This document shows, in pieces, positions 18,097 to 26,682 of a stretch of DNA of 44,284 nt. The stretch comes from an uncultured Alphaproteobacteria bacterium. Its GTDB lineage: Bacteria > Pseudomonadota > Alphaproteobacteria > RF32 > CAG-239. The position numbers and the translations under genes are program-made. Every line of letters begins with the position of its first letter. Positions within the stretch are counted from its first letter, which is position 1. Below the pieces are notes generated by a model, which saw only the letters and a list, made by a program, of their open reading frames with translations, ran no database searches and was not told where the DNA came from. The stretch is from NCBI GenBank assembly GCA_944391685.1, contig CALXUM010000013.1, positions 1-44,284 on the forward strand, written 5' to 3'.

Positions 18097-19620
18097 ATGC
18101 TATCCCGCATCAACACTCTCACTTTTAATGGTCTTGAAACTTTAGATGTTGATTTACAAATACAAATATCTTCCGGCCTGCCCAATTTTATAATTGTAGG
18201 ACTACCTGATAAAGCCGTTGCCGAAAGCAAAGAACGTGTTCGCTCAGCCTTACAATCATTAGGAATTCAGCTCCCTGCCAAAAGAATTGTCATAAACATG
18301 GCTCCGGCAGATTTGCTCAAAGAAGGTTCTCACTTTGATTTGCCTATTGCTTTGGCTGTTTTATCGGTTATGAAAATAATTCCCTCAGAAAATTTAAAGT
18401 CGTATCTTGCTTTGGGAGAACTCGGACTTGATGGGTCCATTTTACCTGTAAATGGTATATTGCCTGCAGCCATGCACGCCAAAACTAAAAATTTAGGACT
18501 TATCTGCCCTCAAGCTTGTGGCTCTGAGGCTGTCTGGTCTGGTCTGAAAGATATTATTGCTGCTCCCGGACTGCTTGAACTGATAAATCATTTCAAAGGC
18601 ACTTACACCATTTCTTTTCCGCAAATTCAAGCCCAAGCTCAAACAACTTCTGTTTTAGATATGTCTGATGTCAAAGGCCAGGAAAGTGCCAAACGCGCTC
18701 TTGAAGTCGCCGCTGCCGGCGGACACAATTTGCTTATGGTTGGGCCTCCGGGATCAGGAAAATCCATGCTTGCTGCCAGGTTACCTGGGATTTTACCCCC
18801 GCTCTCAGCTGAAGAAGCTCTGCAAACCAGTATGATTCACTCCATCGCCGGTGAACTCAAAGACGGACAGCTTTGCTTTAACAGACCTTTCCGCACCCCT
18901 CATCACAGTGCCTCAACCCCAGCTCTTGTCGGTGGCGGACGCAAAGCCAAACCTGGCGAAATTTCTTTAGCTCACAACGGAGTTCTTTTCTTGGATGAAT
19001 TGCCTGAGTTTAACCGTTCCACTTTAGAGGCTCTAAGACAACCGCTTGAAAATGGTTGTATCAGCATTTCTCGAGTTAATTCCCACACCACCTATCCAGC
19101 ATCTTTTCAACTGGTTGCCGCCATGAATCCATGCCGCTGCGGACATCTCGGCACTCCAGAGCTTGAATGCCCCAGAGCACCTCTTTGTGCTGCCGAATAT
19201 CAGTCCAAAATATCTGGCCCTTTACTTGACAGAATAGATATTCACATTGAGGTTCCGGCTGTCAGTCCCTGGGATCTGGCATCTGCAAAAAGAGGAGAAA
19301 CATCAGATATTATCCGCAAACGCGTAATCAAAGCCCGCAACATTCAAGCCGAACGTCTAAAATCTTTAGGCGAAAATCAAATTTGCACCAATTCAGGACT
19401 AAAAGGTAAACTACTGGAACAAGTGGCCATCCTTGATAATGACGCTGAAAAACTTTTAATAACCTTTGCTGACAAAAATAAACTATCTGCCAGAGCCTAT
19501 CATCGCACTTTACGGTTAGCAAGAACAATTGCGGACTTGCAAAATGAATCAAAAATACTTAAACTGCATGTAGCAGAGGCATTGTCTTATCGTCGCAAAC
19601 TTTCTTCTAATGGTAAATAG
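18097..19620 (+). CDS. comM: YifB/ComM family Mg-chelatase-like AAA+ ATPase
   Basis: A 507-aa protein of the YifB/ComM family. In naturally competent bacteria ComM is a hexameric helicase that aids branch migration during integration of incoming DNA; many non-competent species carry it too. The N-terminal ChlI-like domain (about 1-170) holds SGLPNFIIVGLPDKAVAE, then the AAA+ core with Walker A GPPGSGKS (216-223) and Walker B LFLDE (297-301). A cysteine cluster (346, 348, 358, 364; CRCG...C...C) may bind a metal, followed by the C-terminal chelatase domain. It starts 7 nt after the secreted protein gene. The start is supported by the family N-terminus. Confidence 0.93.
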   Translation: MLSRINTLTFNGLETLDVDLQIQISSGLPNFIIVGLPDKAVAESKERVRSALQSLGIQLPAKRIVINMAPADLLKEGSHFDLPIALAVLSVMKIIPSENLKSYLALGELGLDGSILPVNGILPAAMHAKTKNLGLICPQACGSEAVWSGLKDIIAAPGLLELINHFKGTYTISFPQIQAQAQTTSVLDMSDVKGQESAKRALEVAAAGGHNLLMVGPPGSGKSMLAARLPGILPPLSAEEALQTSMIHSIAGELKDGQLCFNRPFRTPHHSASTPALVGGGRKAKPGEISLAHNGVLFLDELPEFNRSTLEALRQPLENGCISISRVNSHTTYPASFQLVAAMNPCRCGHLGTPELECPRAPLCAAEYQSKISGPLLDRIDIHIEVPAVSPWDLASAKRGETSDIIRKRVIKARNIQAERLKSLGENQICTNSGLKGKLLEQVAILDNDAEKLLITFADKNKLSARAYHRTLRLARTIADLQNESKILKLHVAEALSYRRKLSSNGK

Positions 19621-19630
19621 GAGCAAAAAC

Positions 19631-21574
19631 ATGAAGAAAAATATAACCATAAAATTCCTGCTAAGTCTTTTTTTACTGGCGTCTTGCAGCAAAGAAAGTC
19701 CCGAACTTATCCCTTGTATGTGTGACGGCAGTGAATCAACACTGGGAATGTTTGACTGCATGTGCGAACCGATGAAGAAAAAACCTGTTCGCCGCATTTC
19801 CTATTTACAAGATCGCACCAAACCGCGTTACCAAACTCTAATAATTGATGATAGCCAATACGATGCCTACATTTATTTGCACCACCGCCGTGACGCTTTT
19901 GCTCCCATAAAGCTGGAATATGTTGATTTCCGCATCCAAAAAGGTCGCAAATATGATGAATTTGAAAATAAGTTAGGTAACTATCGTTTCCGCATTTTCG
20001 GCTGCCGCCGCGAAAGCAAAAATGTTTTCTTAAACCAAGGCCGTGCAATGCAAAAAGATATGCGTTTCTTTGATGTTTTTTATGAAACCATGAACGATTA
20101 TTACCCGGTAGTGGTTGATAAAAAAAGCCCTTATTACATGGATTCGGACAAATTGCCTTATCCTGAGTATATCATCACTGCCGAAATCACCGATTATTTC
20201 ATGAACATTTGTGATGAATTTGATTGGAACAATGTTAAACAGAAAAAACTCCGCAGCGGTTCTTCTGAAATTACCGTTGTTTGGAGAGTAATGAACTTAG
20301 CCCGTGATGAAGTATATTGCAAAGGTGTCACCACCGGTTACGGTCAAATATCAGAAGGCGAACCCAACGGTGAAACTTTACTTGTTGAAAGAGCTTTTGA
20401 AGACGCCTTAACCAAACTCCCCGAGATAGATTGCTTTAACAAAGTTCTTTCTTTGAGAGTTCGTCCTGAAGATATCCAACGTCAACTTGCCTACCTTAAA
20501 GGTTTGGAAACTCGCAATCAAAGTTTTAACTCTCAATACGACAAAGAGTTAAAAGGAGTATCTTTGCTGCAAAACTGTGCCTCCGGACTTGGCAACAATG
20601 TTGACGAAGCTGGCGGGGTAAACGGCAAAGTAATCAAAACTCGTGACGGCAAAACGGCAGGATTGTCAATTACCGACAATTGCCAAGCAATTGAAATTGT
20701 TGATGACAGCTGCACCGTTGTTAAAACCACGAATGACAAGGTAACAATTGCTGACGATTACTGGCTTGACGTTCCTCTCAACACATCAGATGAAAGATTA
20801 ATCACCAATCGCGATATGATTGAAAGTTCGTTTGCTAATGCCAACAACAGCTTCTGCATTCAAAATCAACCTCCTTATGAAAACCTCAACCCTTATAATC
20901 TCTACAAGGTAAGAGCTTCCATAATCTCGGTTGAAAATTCTCAAGGCAAAAAAGGAGCCGGACTTATAATTGCAGACAACTTAGTTCTCACCTCGGCCGA
21001 TTTGATGGTTAAAGGTAACAATAATTTCAACCTACAAACCATCAACGGCAAAAAATTTAAGGGTGCTGCTTTCCGTGTTAACCCCAATAAGAATGTTGCC
21101 CTTTTGGTTGTAGACCAATCAACCGGCTACACTCCGTTGCCTTTGTCATTGTCCTTACCTGAAGTAAACAAAGACATTCTACTCACTCTAGGCTTGCTTG
21201 ACCTAGAAACCGAAGGTGAGGGTTATATTGACAACGAAGGTCGCGTCACTGGTTATCGTTGGTCTGAAGAACGTGGTGCCGAAATTATTGCCGACACCTT
21301 TGTTCAAACCGTAACTTTGGGCGGTGCCTTGATAGACAAGAATGGAAACGTTATCGGTCTTGCTCACACCAGCAAAAAAACCGATGATTCTCCTGACTTG
21401 TTTATCCCAATAGAAACTGCCCTCAAAGGTTTAGGATTAGAGATTTGTGGACGCAAGTTTGAAAACAAAAAGCCTGCGGCAATCAAAACTTATGAAACAC
21501 CGCTGGCCGATGCCATTGATAACTCCAAGGCAGACAAAACACCTGAAGTTCTCAGTGACAAAGAAAAGAAATAA
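19631..21574 (+). CDS. Large lipoprotein with degenerate trypsin/HtrA-like domain
   Basis: A 647-aa lipoprotein: Lys-rich start, hydrophobic core and lipobox LASC with lipidated Cys19, so probably outer-membrane or periplasm anchored. Residues about 170-265 (from EYIITAEITDYF) recall CsgG/LpoB-type outer-membrane lipoprotein domains; this is tentative. The C-terminal 190 residues follow the HtrA trypsin pattern (GAGLIIADNLVLTSAD..., NVALLVVD, GGALIDKNGNVIGL). By eye the triad is lost: Asp457 replaces the catalytic His, Asn488 the Asp, and Leu563 the Ser of GNSGG. It may therefore bind peptides or act as a scaffold rather than cut. The frame opens upstream at 19610, but AGGAG precedes ATG 19631 and the signal peptide begins there. 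A strong terminator follows. Confidence 0.8.
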   Translation: MKKNITIKFLLSLFLLASCSKESPELIPCMCDGSESTLGMFDCMCEPMKKKPVRRISYLQDRTKPRYQTLIIDDSQYDAYIYLHHRRDAFAPIKLEYVDFRIQKGRKYDEFENKLGNYRFRIFGCRRESKNVFLNQGRAMQKDMRFFDVFYETMNDYYPVVVDKKSPYYMDSDKLPYPEYIITAEITDYFMNICDEFDWNNVKQKKLRSGSSEITVVWRVMNLARDEVYCKGVTTGYGQISEGEPNGETLLVERAFEDALTKLPEIDCFNKVLSLRVRPEDIQRQLAYLKGLETRNQSFNSQYDKELKGVSLLQNCASGLGNNVDEAGGVNGKVIKTRDGKTAGLSITDNCQAIEIVDDSCTVVKTTNDKVTIADDYWLDVPLNTSDERLITNRDMIESSFANANNSFCIQNQPPYENLNPYNLYKVRASIISVENSQGKKGAGLIIADNLVLTSADLMVKGNNNFNLQTINGKKFKGAAFRVNPNKNVALLVVDQSTGYTPLPLSLSLPEVNKDILLTLGLLDLETEGEGYIDNEGRVTGYRWSEERGAEIIADTFVQTVTLGGALIDKNGNVIGLAHTSKKTDDSPDLFIPIETALKGLGLEICGRKFENKKPAAIKTYETPLADAIDNSKADKTPEVLSDKEKK

Positions 21575-21586
21575 AAATCCTTTAAT

Positions 21587-21624
21587 AAAAAACACCCAAG
21601 ATTTCAAATCTTGGGTGTTTTTTT
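21587..21624 (+). terminator. Strong Rho-independent terminator
   Basis: AACACCCAAGAT (21591-21602) pairs perfectly with its complement (21608-21619) around TTCAA, followed by a T-run to 21624. It ends the comM/lipoprotein block and insulates hslVU. Confidence 0.92.
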
Positions 21625-21635
21625 GTTGCTTTCAA

Positions 21636-21664
21636 CTTGCAATCAGAAAAACTTTTACCTACAT
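21636..21664 (+). promoter_or_regulatory. Heat-shock (RpoH-like) promoter of hslVU
   Basis: CTTG (21636-21639) is followed after 18 nt by CCTACAT (21658-21664). The alphaproteobacterial RpoH consensus is CTTG, 17-18 nt, CYTATNT; this differs at one fixed position. It lies 35 nt before hslV, a classical heat-shock operon. TTGCAA-N17-TACATA at the same place could also serve sigma-70. Confidence 0.5.
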
Positions 21665-21698
21665 ATAACAAAGATAATAATAACTTGAGGATATTTTA

Positions 21699-22232
21699 AT
21701 GACCACCATTTTATGCATTCGCAAAGGAAATGAAGTTGTTATGGCCGGTGACGGGCAAGCAACTTTGGGTGAAGCCGTAATTTTTAAATCCAAATCGGTT
21801 AAAGTCAGACGCATCGGTGCAAACAATAATATTATTGCCGGTTTTGCAGGTGCCGCCGCTGACGGCATAACTTTAATTGAACGCTTGGAAGCAAAACTGG
21901 AAAAACACGCTAACCAACTCAAACGTGCTGCTGTAGAACTGGCCAAAGATTGGCGAATGGATAAATATTTGCGTCAATTACAGGCATTTATGATTGTTGC
22001 CGACAAAGAAACATCTTTAGTAATTTCCGGCACCGGAGAGGTCATGGAACCAGACGACGGCATAATAGGCATCGGCTCCGGTGGCAATTATGCCATGGCC
22101 GCTGCCAAAGCCCTTTACGATATACCAAACCTGTCTTTGGAAGAAATTGCTCGCAAATCCATGCAAATTGCCGGCGACATAGATGTCTATACCAACCATA
22201 ACGTAATCATTGAAAGCATTAAAAATGACTAA
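21699..22232 (+). CDS. hslV: ATP-dependent protease subunit HslV
   Basis: Proteolytic core of the HslUV (ClpYQ) complex, a double hexameric ring with an N-terminal threonine nucleophile. The 177-aa protein begins M-TTIL, so removal of Met exposes Thr as catalytic residue; [20 protein letters not shown] and IGSGG are conserved family blocks. GAGGA precedes the ATG. It overlaps hslU by 8 nt, which supports translational coupling of the two subunits. Confidence 0.97.
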   Translation: MTTILCIRKGNEVVMAGDGQATLGEAVIFKSKSVKVRRIGANNNIIAGFAGAAADGITLIERLEAKLEKHANQLKRAAVELAKDWRMDKYLRQLQAFMIVADKETSLVISGTGEVMEPDDGIIGIGSGGNYAMAAAKALYDIPNLSLEEIARKSMQIAGDIDVYTNHNVIIESIKND

Positions 22233-23529
22233 CTTTAGCCCTCGTGAAATTGTCTCCGAACTTGATAAATATATCATTGGTCAGGAAGAAGCTAAAAAAG
22301 CCGTAGCCATTGCTTTGCGTAATCGTTGGCGCCGCATGCAGCTTTCTGACAAGCTCAAAGAAGAAATCGTTCCCAAAAACATCTTAATGGTTGGTCCCAC
22401 CGGTGTTGGCAAAACAGAAATTTCACGCCGCTTGGCAAAATTAGCCAAAGCTCCGTTCATCAAGGTTGAGGCCACTAAATTCACCGAAATCGGATATGTC
22501 GGCCGTGATGTTGAAAGCATCATTCGTGACCTTGTGGAAATTGCCATAAACAATACTCGTCAAAGCTTACGTAAACAAGTCCGTGCCAAAGCCGAAGAAG
22601 GTGCCGAAGAACGCTTACTTGAGGCTTTGGTTGGAGTTTCCGCCGGTGATGAAACCAAACAAAAATTCCGCCAACTTCTGCGTGAAAACAAATTGGATGA
22701 ACGCGAAATTGAAATATCTTTACTTGATAATTCTAATGCATCTATGCCAACCATAGATATCCCAGGCATGCCCGGTGCTTCTATGGGCATGATCAGCCTT
22801 GGAGATCTGCTTGGCGGCTCAAGCCAAAAATATAAAACTCGCAAACTTACCGTTGCTGAGGCAAAAAAACTGCTGATTGACGAAGAATGTGACAAATTAT
22901 TGGATAATGAAACCATTACCCGTGAGGCCATTAAAGCTGTTGAAAATGACGGCATAGTCTTCATTGATGAAATCGATAAAATAACCGGCAAATCAGACAG
23001 CCGTGCAGACGTTTCCCGCGAGGGTGTTCAACGAGACCTACTGCCATTGATAGAAGGAACAACCGTTTCCACCAAATACGGCATGGTCAAAACCGATCAT
23101 ATTTTGTTTATTTGCTCGGGGGCCTTTCATCTTTCCAAACCATCTGACTTATTGCCCGAACTTCAAGGAAGATTACCCATACGTGTTGAATTAAAAGCTT
23201 TAACTCATAATGACTTTGTCAGAATTTTGACCGAGCCTGAAGCTAACCTTATTGAGCAATATACAGCCCTTTTGGGAACAGAAAATTTTCACTTGGAATT
23301 CCAACCCGAAGCTATTGATAAAATCGCCGATATAGCGGTTGCCATTAATGAAAATGTAGAAAACATCGGTGCCAGACGTTTGCATACGGTACTGGAAATT
23401 TTGCTGGAAGACATCAGTTTTTATGCTCCCGATAAAAGTGGAGAAACGGCAGTCATAACTCCGCAATTTGTTGAGGAAAGATTGCACAAATACACCGAAG
23501 CCAGCGACTTATCTAAATTTATCTTATAA
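22225..23529 (+). CDS. hslU: ATPase subunit HslU of the HslUV protease
   Basis: AAA+ unfoldase that feeds proteins into HslV. The 434-aa protein has Walker A GPTGVGKT (57-64), the pore loop GYVG (90-93), the inserted I domain (about 105-230) and Walker B VFIDEIDK (about 247-254). The sensor and C-terminal hexamer domain follow, ending with the family's buried hydrophobic tail (LSKFIL). An in-frame TTG at 22210 would extend it by five residues, but ATG 22225 gives the conserved start [17 protein letters not shown]. Overlaps the end of hslV. Confidence 0.97.
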   Translation: MTNFSPREIVSELDKYIIGQEEAKKAVAIALRNRWRRMQLSDKLKEEIVPKNILMVGPTGVGKTEISRRLAKLAKAPFIKVEATKFTEIGYVGRDVESIIRDLVEIAINNTRQSLRKQVRAKAEEGAEERLLEALVGVSAGDETKQKFRQLLRENKLDEREIEISLLDNSNASMPTIDIPGMPGASMGMISLGDLLGGSSQKYKTRKLTVAEAKKLLIDEECDKLLDNETITREAIKAVENDGIVFIDEIDKITGKSDSRADVSREGVQRDLLPLIEGTTVSTKYGMVKTDHILFICSGAFHLSKPSDLLPELQGRLPIRVELKALTHNDFVRILTEPEANLIEQYTALLGTENFHLEFQPEAIDKIADIAVAINENVENIGARRLHTVLEILLEDISFYAPDKSGETAVITPQFVEERLHKYTEASDLSKFIL

Positions 23530-23532
23530 GAG

Positions 23533-24687
23533 ATGAATAAAGAAGGAAATACATCAAAAAAAGAAAATGGGAATCTTGATTTTCAGGATTCTCATAAAAA
23601 GGCTTTCCCGTTCGGAATTTATGTTCATTGGCCCTTCTGCTTAAGCAAATGTCCCTATTGCGACTTTTTCAGCCGTGTAAAAAAAGACATAAATCAAGAT
23701 GAATTAATTAGCAAATATCTCGATGATTTAACCTACTATGCTCAAACAATCGGCAACAGAAATGTCAGCTCTGTTTTTTTCGGTGGTGGCACCCCATCAT
23801 TAATCAGCCCTCAAAATATTGAAAAAATTATTGAACATATCGCCAAACTTTTTACCTTGTCTGATAATGCTGAAATCTCGCTTGAAGCAAACCCTAACAC
23901 TCAAAAACCGCACCTTTTTTCTGACTTAAAAAAATCCGGAATCAACCGCCTTTCTTTGGGTGTTCAATCTCTTGATGATAATGAGCTAAAGTTTTTAGGT
24001 CGCACCCATTCTGCTAACCAAGCACTCCAAGCTCTGGAAGAAATTTGCTCTCTTTTTGATAACACTTCTGCCGACCTAATCTATGCCCTACCCGATCAAA
24101 ATGCCGATCTTTGGCAGCAAAATCTTGAAAGATTACTAAAATTTCCGCTTAAACACCTGTCTTTATACCAACTAACCATTGAAGAAAACACCGCCTTTGC
24201 CAAAAAGAAAATCTCTCCTTTAGCAGATGACGAAGCTGCCTCATTTTATTCTCTTGCCAATCAAATTGCCTCTGCCAAAGGATATCAGCAATATGAGGTC
24301 TCAAACTATGCCCAAAAAGGCTTTGCTTGCCGCCATAATTTGCTCTATTGGCAAGGAGATGACTATCTTGGTATCGGTCAAGGAGCTCACGGCAGGCTTT
24401 CTCTTTCTTCCGGCATTTATGCTCAAAGTTTTCCCCGTCTTTTAGAAAAGCTAACCCCGCAAGAACGTGCCGAAGAACTGGTCATCATGGGTCTTAGATT
24501 AACCTCCGGCATAAATAAAAAACATTTTTATGATTGTTGCCAAATTAAATTTGACGACTTTATTAATCAAAAACATCTTGCCGAATTAAAACAACAAAAC
24601 CTGCTCCAAGAAGATTCTCAAAACCTAAAAGCCACCCAGCAAGGATTTCTTGTTTTAAATTATTTGATTGAAAAGCTTTGCTCTTAA
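23533..24687 (+). CDS. hemW: Radical SAM protein HemW (heme chaperone)
   Basis: A 384-aa radical SAM protein of the HemN-like group. The cluster motif CLSKCPYC gives CX3CX2C at Cys36, Cys40 and Cys43, followed by DF, and GGGTPS lies near residue 90. The extra cysteine after the motif that marks true HemN is absent, which fits HemW, the heme-binding/insertion protein, rather than oxygen-independent coproporphyrinogen oxidase. The N-terminal 25 residues before FGIYVHWPFC are a polar extension. It starts 3 nt after hslU and has only a weak ribosome binding site, so it is probably translated from the hslVU transcript. In many proteobacteria it sits with rdgB-rph instead. Confidence 0.88.
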   Translation: MNKEGNTSKKENGNLDFQDSHKKAFPFGIYVHWPFCLSKCPYCDFFSRVKKDINQDELISKYLDDLTYYAQTIGNRNVSSVFFGGGTPSLISPQNIEKIIEHIAKLFTLSDNAEISLEANPNTQKPHLFSDLKKSGINRLSLGVQSLDDNELKFLGRTHSANQALQALEEICSLFDNTSADLIYALPDQNADLWQQNLERLLKFPLKHLSLYQLTIEENTAFAKKKISPLADDEAASFYSLANQIASAKGYQQYEVSNYAQKGFACRHNLLYWQGDDYLGIGQGAHGRLSLSSGIYAQSFPRLLEKLTPQERAEELVIMGLRLTSGINKKHFYDCCQIKFDDFINQKHLAELKQQNLLQEDSQNLKATQQGFLVLNYLIEKLCS

Positions 24688-24750
24688 AAACCTTTAATTC
24701 TTAAGCATAAAGATTATATCTAAAAGCAAATTTAACGGAGTTATTTAAAT

Positions 24751-25653
24751 ATGCTTTGGATAATCAACGGATTAATCTATGGCTTTTTCAGTGCCTTATA
24801 CACCCTTGTAAACCAACAACACAAACTAAACGGCTATATCCTTGGCATTTGGCGAGGTTTTGGAATATCTCTTATCTTTTCACCTTTTTTATTCTTTTTG
24901 CCGCCGCAAACCAGTGCTTATAATTGGTTTTTGCTCATTTTTCAAGGTTGGCTTATCGGCATATATGATTCTCATTTGTTTTTTGCTTCTTCTCGTTTTG
25001 GTGCCGGACCGACTTCACGTTCACTTGCCGTAACCACTTTAATAACCGTCATCATGTGGTGGAGCATAACTCCTGAACTTTTCTTTTCTCTTGCCAAAAA
25101 CGGCAGTGTTTTTATAACTTTATTACTTATATTGTTTGGGTTTTCTTTTTGCTATTGGTATATGATAAAAACTCCGGTCAGCAAAGCCGTTTTTGCCTAT
25201 ATGGCACCGGCAATTTTTGCTTTATCCGGTATGAGCATTGCCACCAAAGAAATTGCCATGATGGGACAAAACATTTGGGAAAATATAGCCTATTATCTTG
25301 TTGTTTCAACCTTTGTCAGCGGGTTTTATAACAGCGTGCTTTATATTAAAACCGAAAGACCTGGTTTTATTGGCTTTTTCAAAAATGTTCTCAATCCTCA
25401 GGTTGTAAATGTCGGAATTTATATCATCAGTTTTTCAGCCGCTTTGATAACGGCAAAAACCATGGCTTTGCGTTTAGCTCCTAATCCTGGATATGTAATA
25501 GCCCTGGTTTTAACTGCACCTTTTTTTGTTTTTGCTCTCAATAAATATAACAAGATTCCCGATGATATTTCTCTTCGTACAGGATTTTCCATGATATTTT
25601 TCTTATCTTTAATGATGATTTTGGTTTGTGGTAATTGGGGAGTTGTAGATTAA
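24751..25653 (+). CDS. EamA/DMT-like multi-pass membrane protein
   Basis: A 300-aa very hydrophobic protein with about ten membrane segments, arranged like the drug/metabolite transporter (EamA) fold. The N-terminus (INGLIYGFFSALYTLVNQ) and the C-terminal pair (PGYVIALVLTAPFFVFALN) fit that pattern, but no family-specific motif is certain. Substrate unknown. GGAG lies about 9 nt before the ATG. It begins 63 nt after hemW. Its stop shares TTAA with the methyltransferase gene on the other strand. Confidence 0.7.
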   Translation: MLWIINGLIYGFFSALYTLVNQQHKLNGYILGIWRGFGISLIFSPFLFFLPPQTSAYNWFLLIFQGWLIGIYDSHLFFASSRFGAGPTSRSLAVTTLITVIMWWSITPELFFSLAKNGSVFITLLLILFGFSFCYWYMIKTPVSKAVFAYMAPAIFALSGMSIATKEIAMMGQNIWENIAYYLVVSTFVSGFYNSVLYIKTERPGFIGFFKNVLNPQVVNVGIYIISFSAALITAKTMALRLAPNPGYVIALVLTAPFFVFALNKYNKIPDDISLRTGFSMIFFLSLMMILVCGNWGVVD

Positions 25654-26348
25654 ACGTTTTCTTTATAAAAGCGTTTGCGTTTTTGGCGATTCATCGACCA
25701 CAAATTACCCCATCCGTTTATAGGTTGAACCTCATAAAGAGACTTTGGTTCAAAATCCCGTTTTAAAAATAACGATGTTGTTTTGGTATAATTATTCATT
25801 GGGCAAAAGCCATAAAAATCAATCTGTATCAAATCATTTTTCCTTAAAATATCGACCGCTTTCACATATTCCTCACTGGTATTTATGCGGTCGCTGTCAT
25901 CTAAAATAATCATTCCTTTCTGGTTTAGTTTTTCTACTGCCGTTTTGCAACACTCCGCTCTGCGTTTCCCATCAACAACAATAACATCATATTTTTCTTC
26001 TTTTTCAAAAATAGCCTTTTCATACCCCTCGCCTTCATCACGCAAAAGTATTTCCAAATTATCTGCGTTAAATTCTTTTTGCCACCTGGCAAACCACTCT
26101 TCCTTATCTTCCACACTAACCACTTTTTGTGCCCTCAAGGCCCAAAATAAAGAAGAAAAACCACAACCGAATTCAAAAACTTTTTTGTCTTTATAATCAA
26201 ATTGTCGCAAATATTCTATGGCCGGATATGTATACCACGGCAAAGGATTCCCATCTCTGTCTATGCAAACCTTTTCATCAATGGTTCTTTCAATGGCAAA
26301 ATCCTCCTGCCACATTTTGATAAAAGTTTTAAATTTATCACTATACAT
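25650..26348 (-). CDS. Class I SAM-dependent methyltransferase-like protein
   Basis: A 232-aa protein with a SAM-binding Rossmann motif VFEFGCGFSS (motif I, 59-63 core EFGCG), an acidic strand end SVEDKEEW, then VIVVDG and MIILDDSD as later strands. The pattern resembles small-molecule or sugar O-methyltransferases of the FkbM/class I type. The target is unknown; the Trp/Asn-rich C-terminus (INGWGNLWSMNRQ) is unusual. The frame reaches GTG 26354, but ATG 26348 has GAGG at 5 nt. No co-directional partner is adjacent. Confidence 0.7.
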   Translation of the reverse strand: MYSDKFKTFIKMWQEDFAIERTIDEKVCIDRDGNPLPWYTYPAIEYLRQFDYKDKKVFEFGCGFSSLFWALRAQKVVSVEDKEEWFARWQKEFNADNLEILLRDEGEGYEKAIFEKEEKYDVIVVDGKRRAECCKTAVEKLNQKGMIILDDSDRINTSEEYVKAVDILRKNDLIQIDFYGFCPMNNYTKTTSLFLKRDFEPKSLYEVQPINGWGNLWSMNRQKRKRFYKENV

Positions 26349-26363
26349 AATCACCTCTAAAAC

Positions 26364-26393
26364 TTGAAACTCTCTTTTTTACGTTTATATCAT
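26364..26393 (+). promoter_or_regulatory. Promoter of the DUF378 gene
   Basis: TTGAAA (26364-26369) precedes TATCAT (26388-26393) by 18 nt; transcription from about 26400 leaves a short leader with AAAGGAGA before the ATG at 26423. The same hexamers and spacing recur in both copies of the repeat at the right edge of the window. Confidence 0.6.
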
Positions 26394-26422
26394 ACTGGTA
26401 TTAATTATAAAAGGAGATAAAA

Positions 26423-26644
26423 ATGAACGCATTTTGGCACAATCTTGCCTTAATTTTGACCATCGTCGGCGGTGTTAACTGGGGTTTGGTAGGAGCTTTT
26501 GACTTTGATTTGGTTTCTTTCTTGTTTGGCCCCATGAGCATTTTGAGCCGTTTTGTTTATGTTTTGGTTGGTTTGTCTGCTTTGTTTGTTGCTTCAGAAC
26601 CACTGTTTTCCATGCGTGAAGCCCACAATCACAAAACCAATTAA
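26423..26644 (+). CDS. DUF378 small membrane protein
   Basis: A 73-aa two-helix inner-membrane protein of the DUF378 (YuzA-like) family: first helix about 7-28 with the signature VGGVNWGLVGAF, then a second near 40-62. It is short and monocistronic, with a strong AAGGAG site and a good promoter, so it may be well expressed. Function of the family is unknown. A long hairpin lies just past its stop. Confidence 0.85.
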   Translation: MNAFWHNLALILTIVGGVNWGLVGAFDFDLVSFLFGPMSILSRFVYVLVGLSALFVASEPLFSMREAHNHKTN

Positions 26645-26655
26645 CTCTCATTCAA

Positions 26656-26682
26656 AGGCAAGGCTGTTAAACAGCCTTGCCT
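26656..26682. terminator. 12-bp hairpin at the DUF378/holA junction
   Basis: AGGCAAGGCTGT (26656-26667) pairs perfectly with ACAGCCTTGCCT (26671-26682). It starts 12 nt after the DUF378 stop and covers the last codons and stop of holA on the other strand. No long U-run follows on either side, so it is either a weak bidirectional terminator or an RNA 3'-end stabiliser. Confidence 0.5.

Noticed and set aside
22210..22224. TTG start five codons upstream for hslU
   Set aside because: ATG 22225 matches the conserved HslU N-terminus; the same reasoning removed the TTG/GTG extensions of ylxR, rimP, yicC and the methyltransferase.
24751..26348. A horizontally acquired transporter-methyltransferase module
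   Set aside because: The two genes are convergent, not co-directional, and base use looks like the neighbours; no mobility genes are near.
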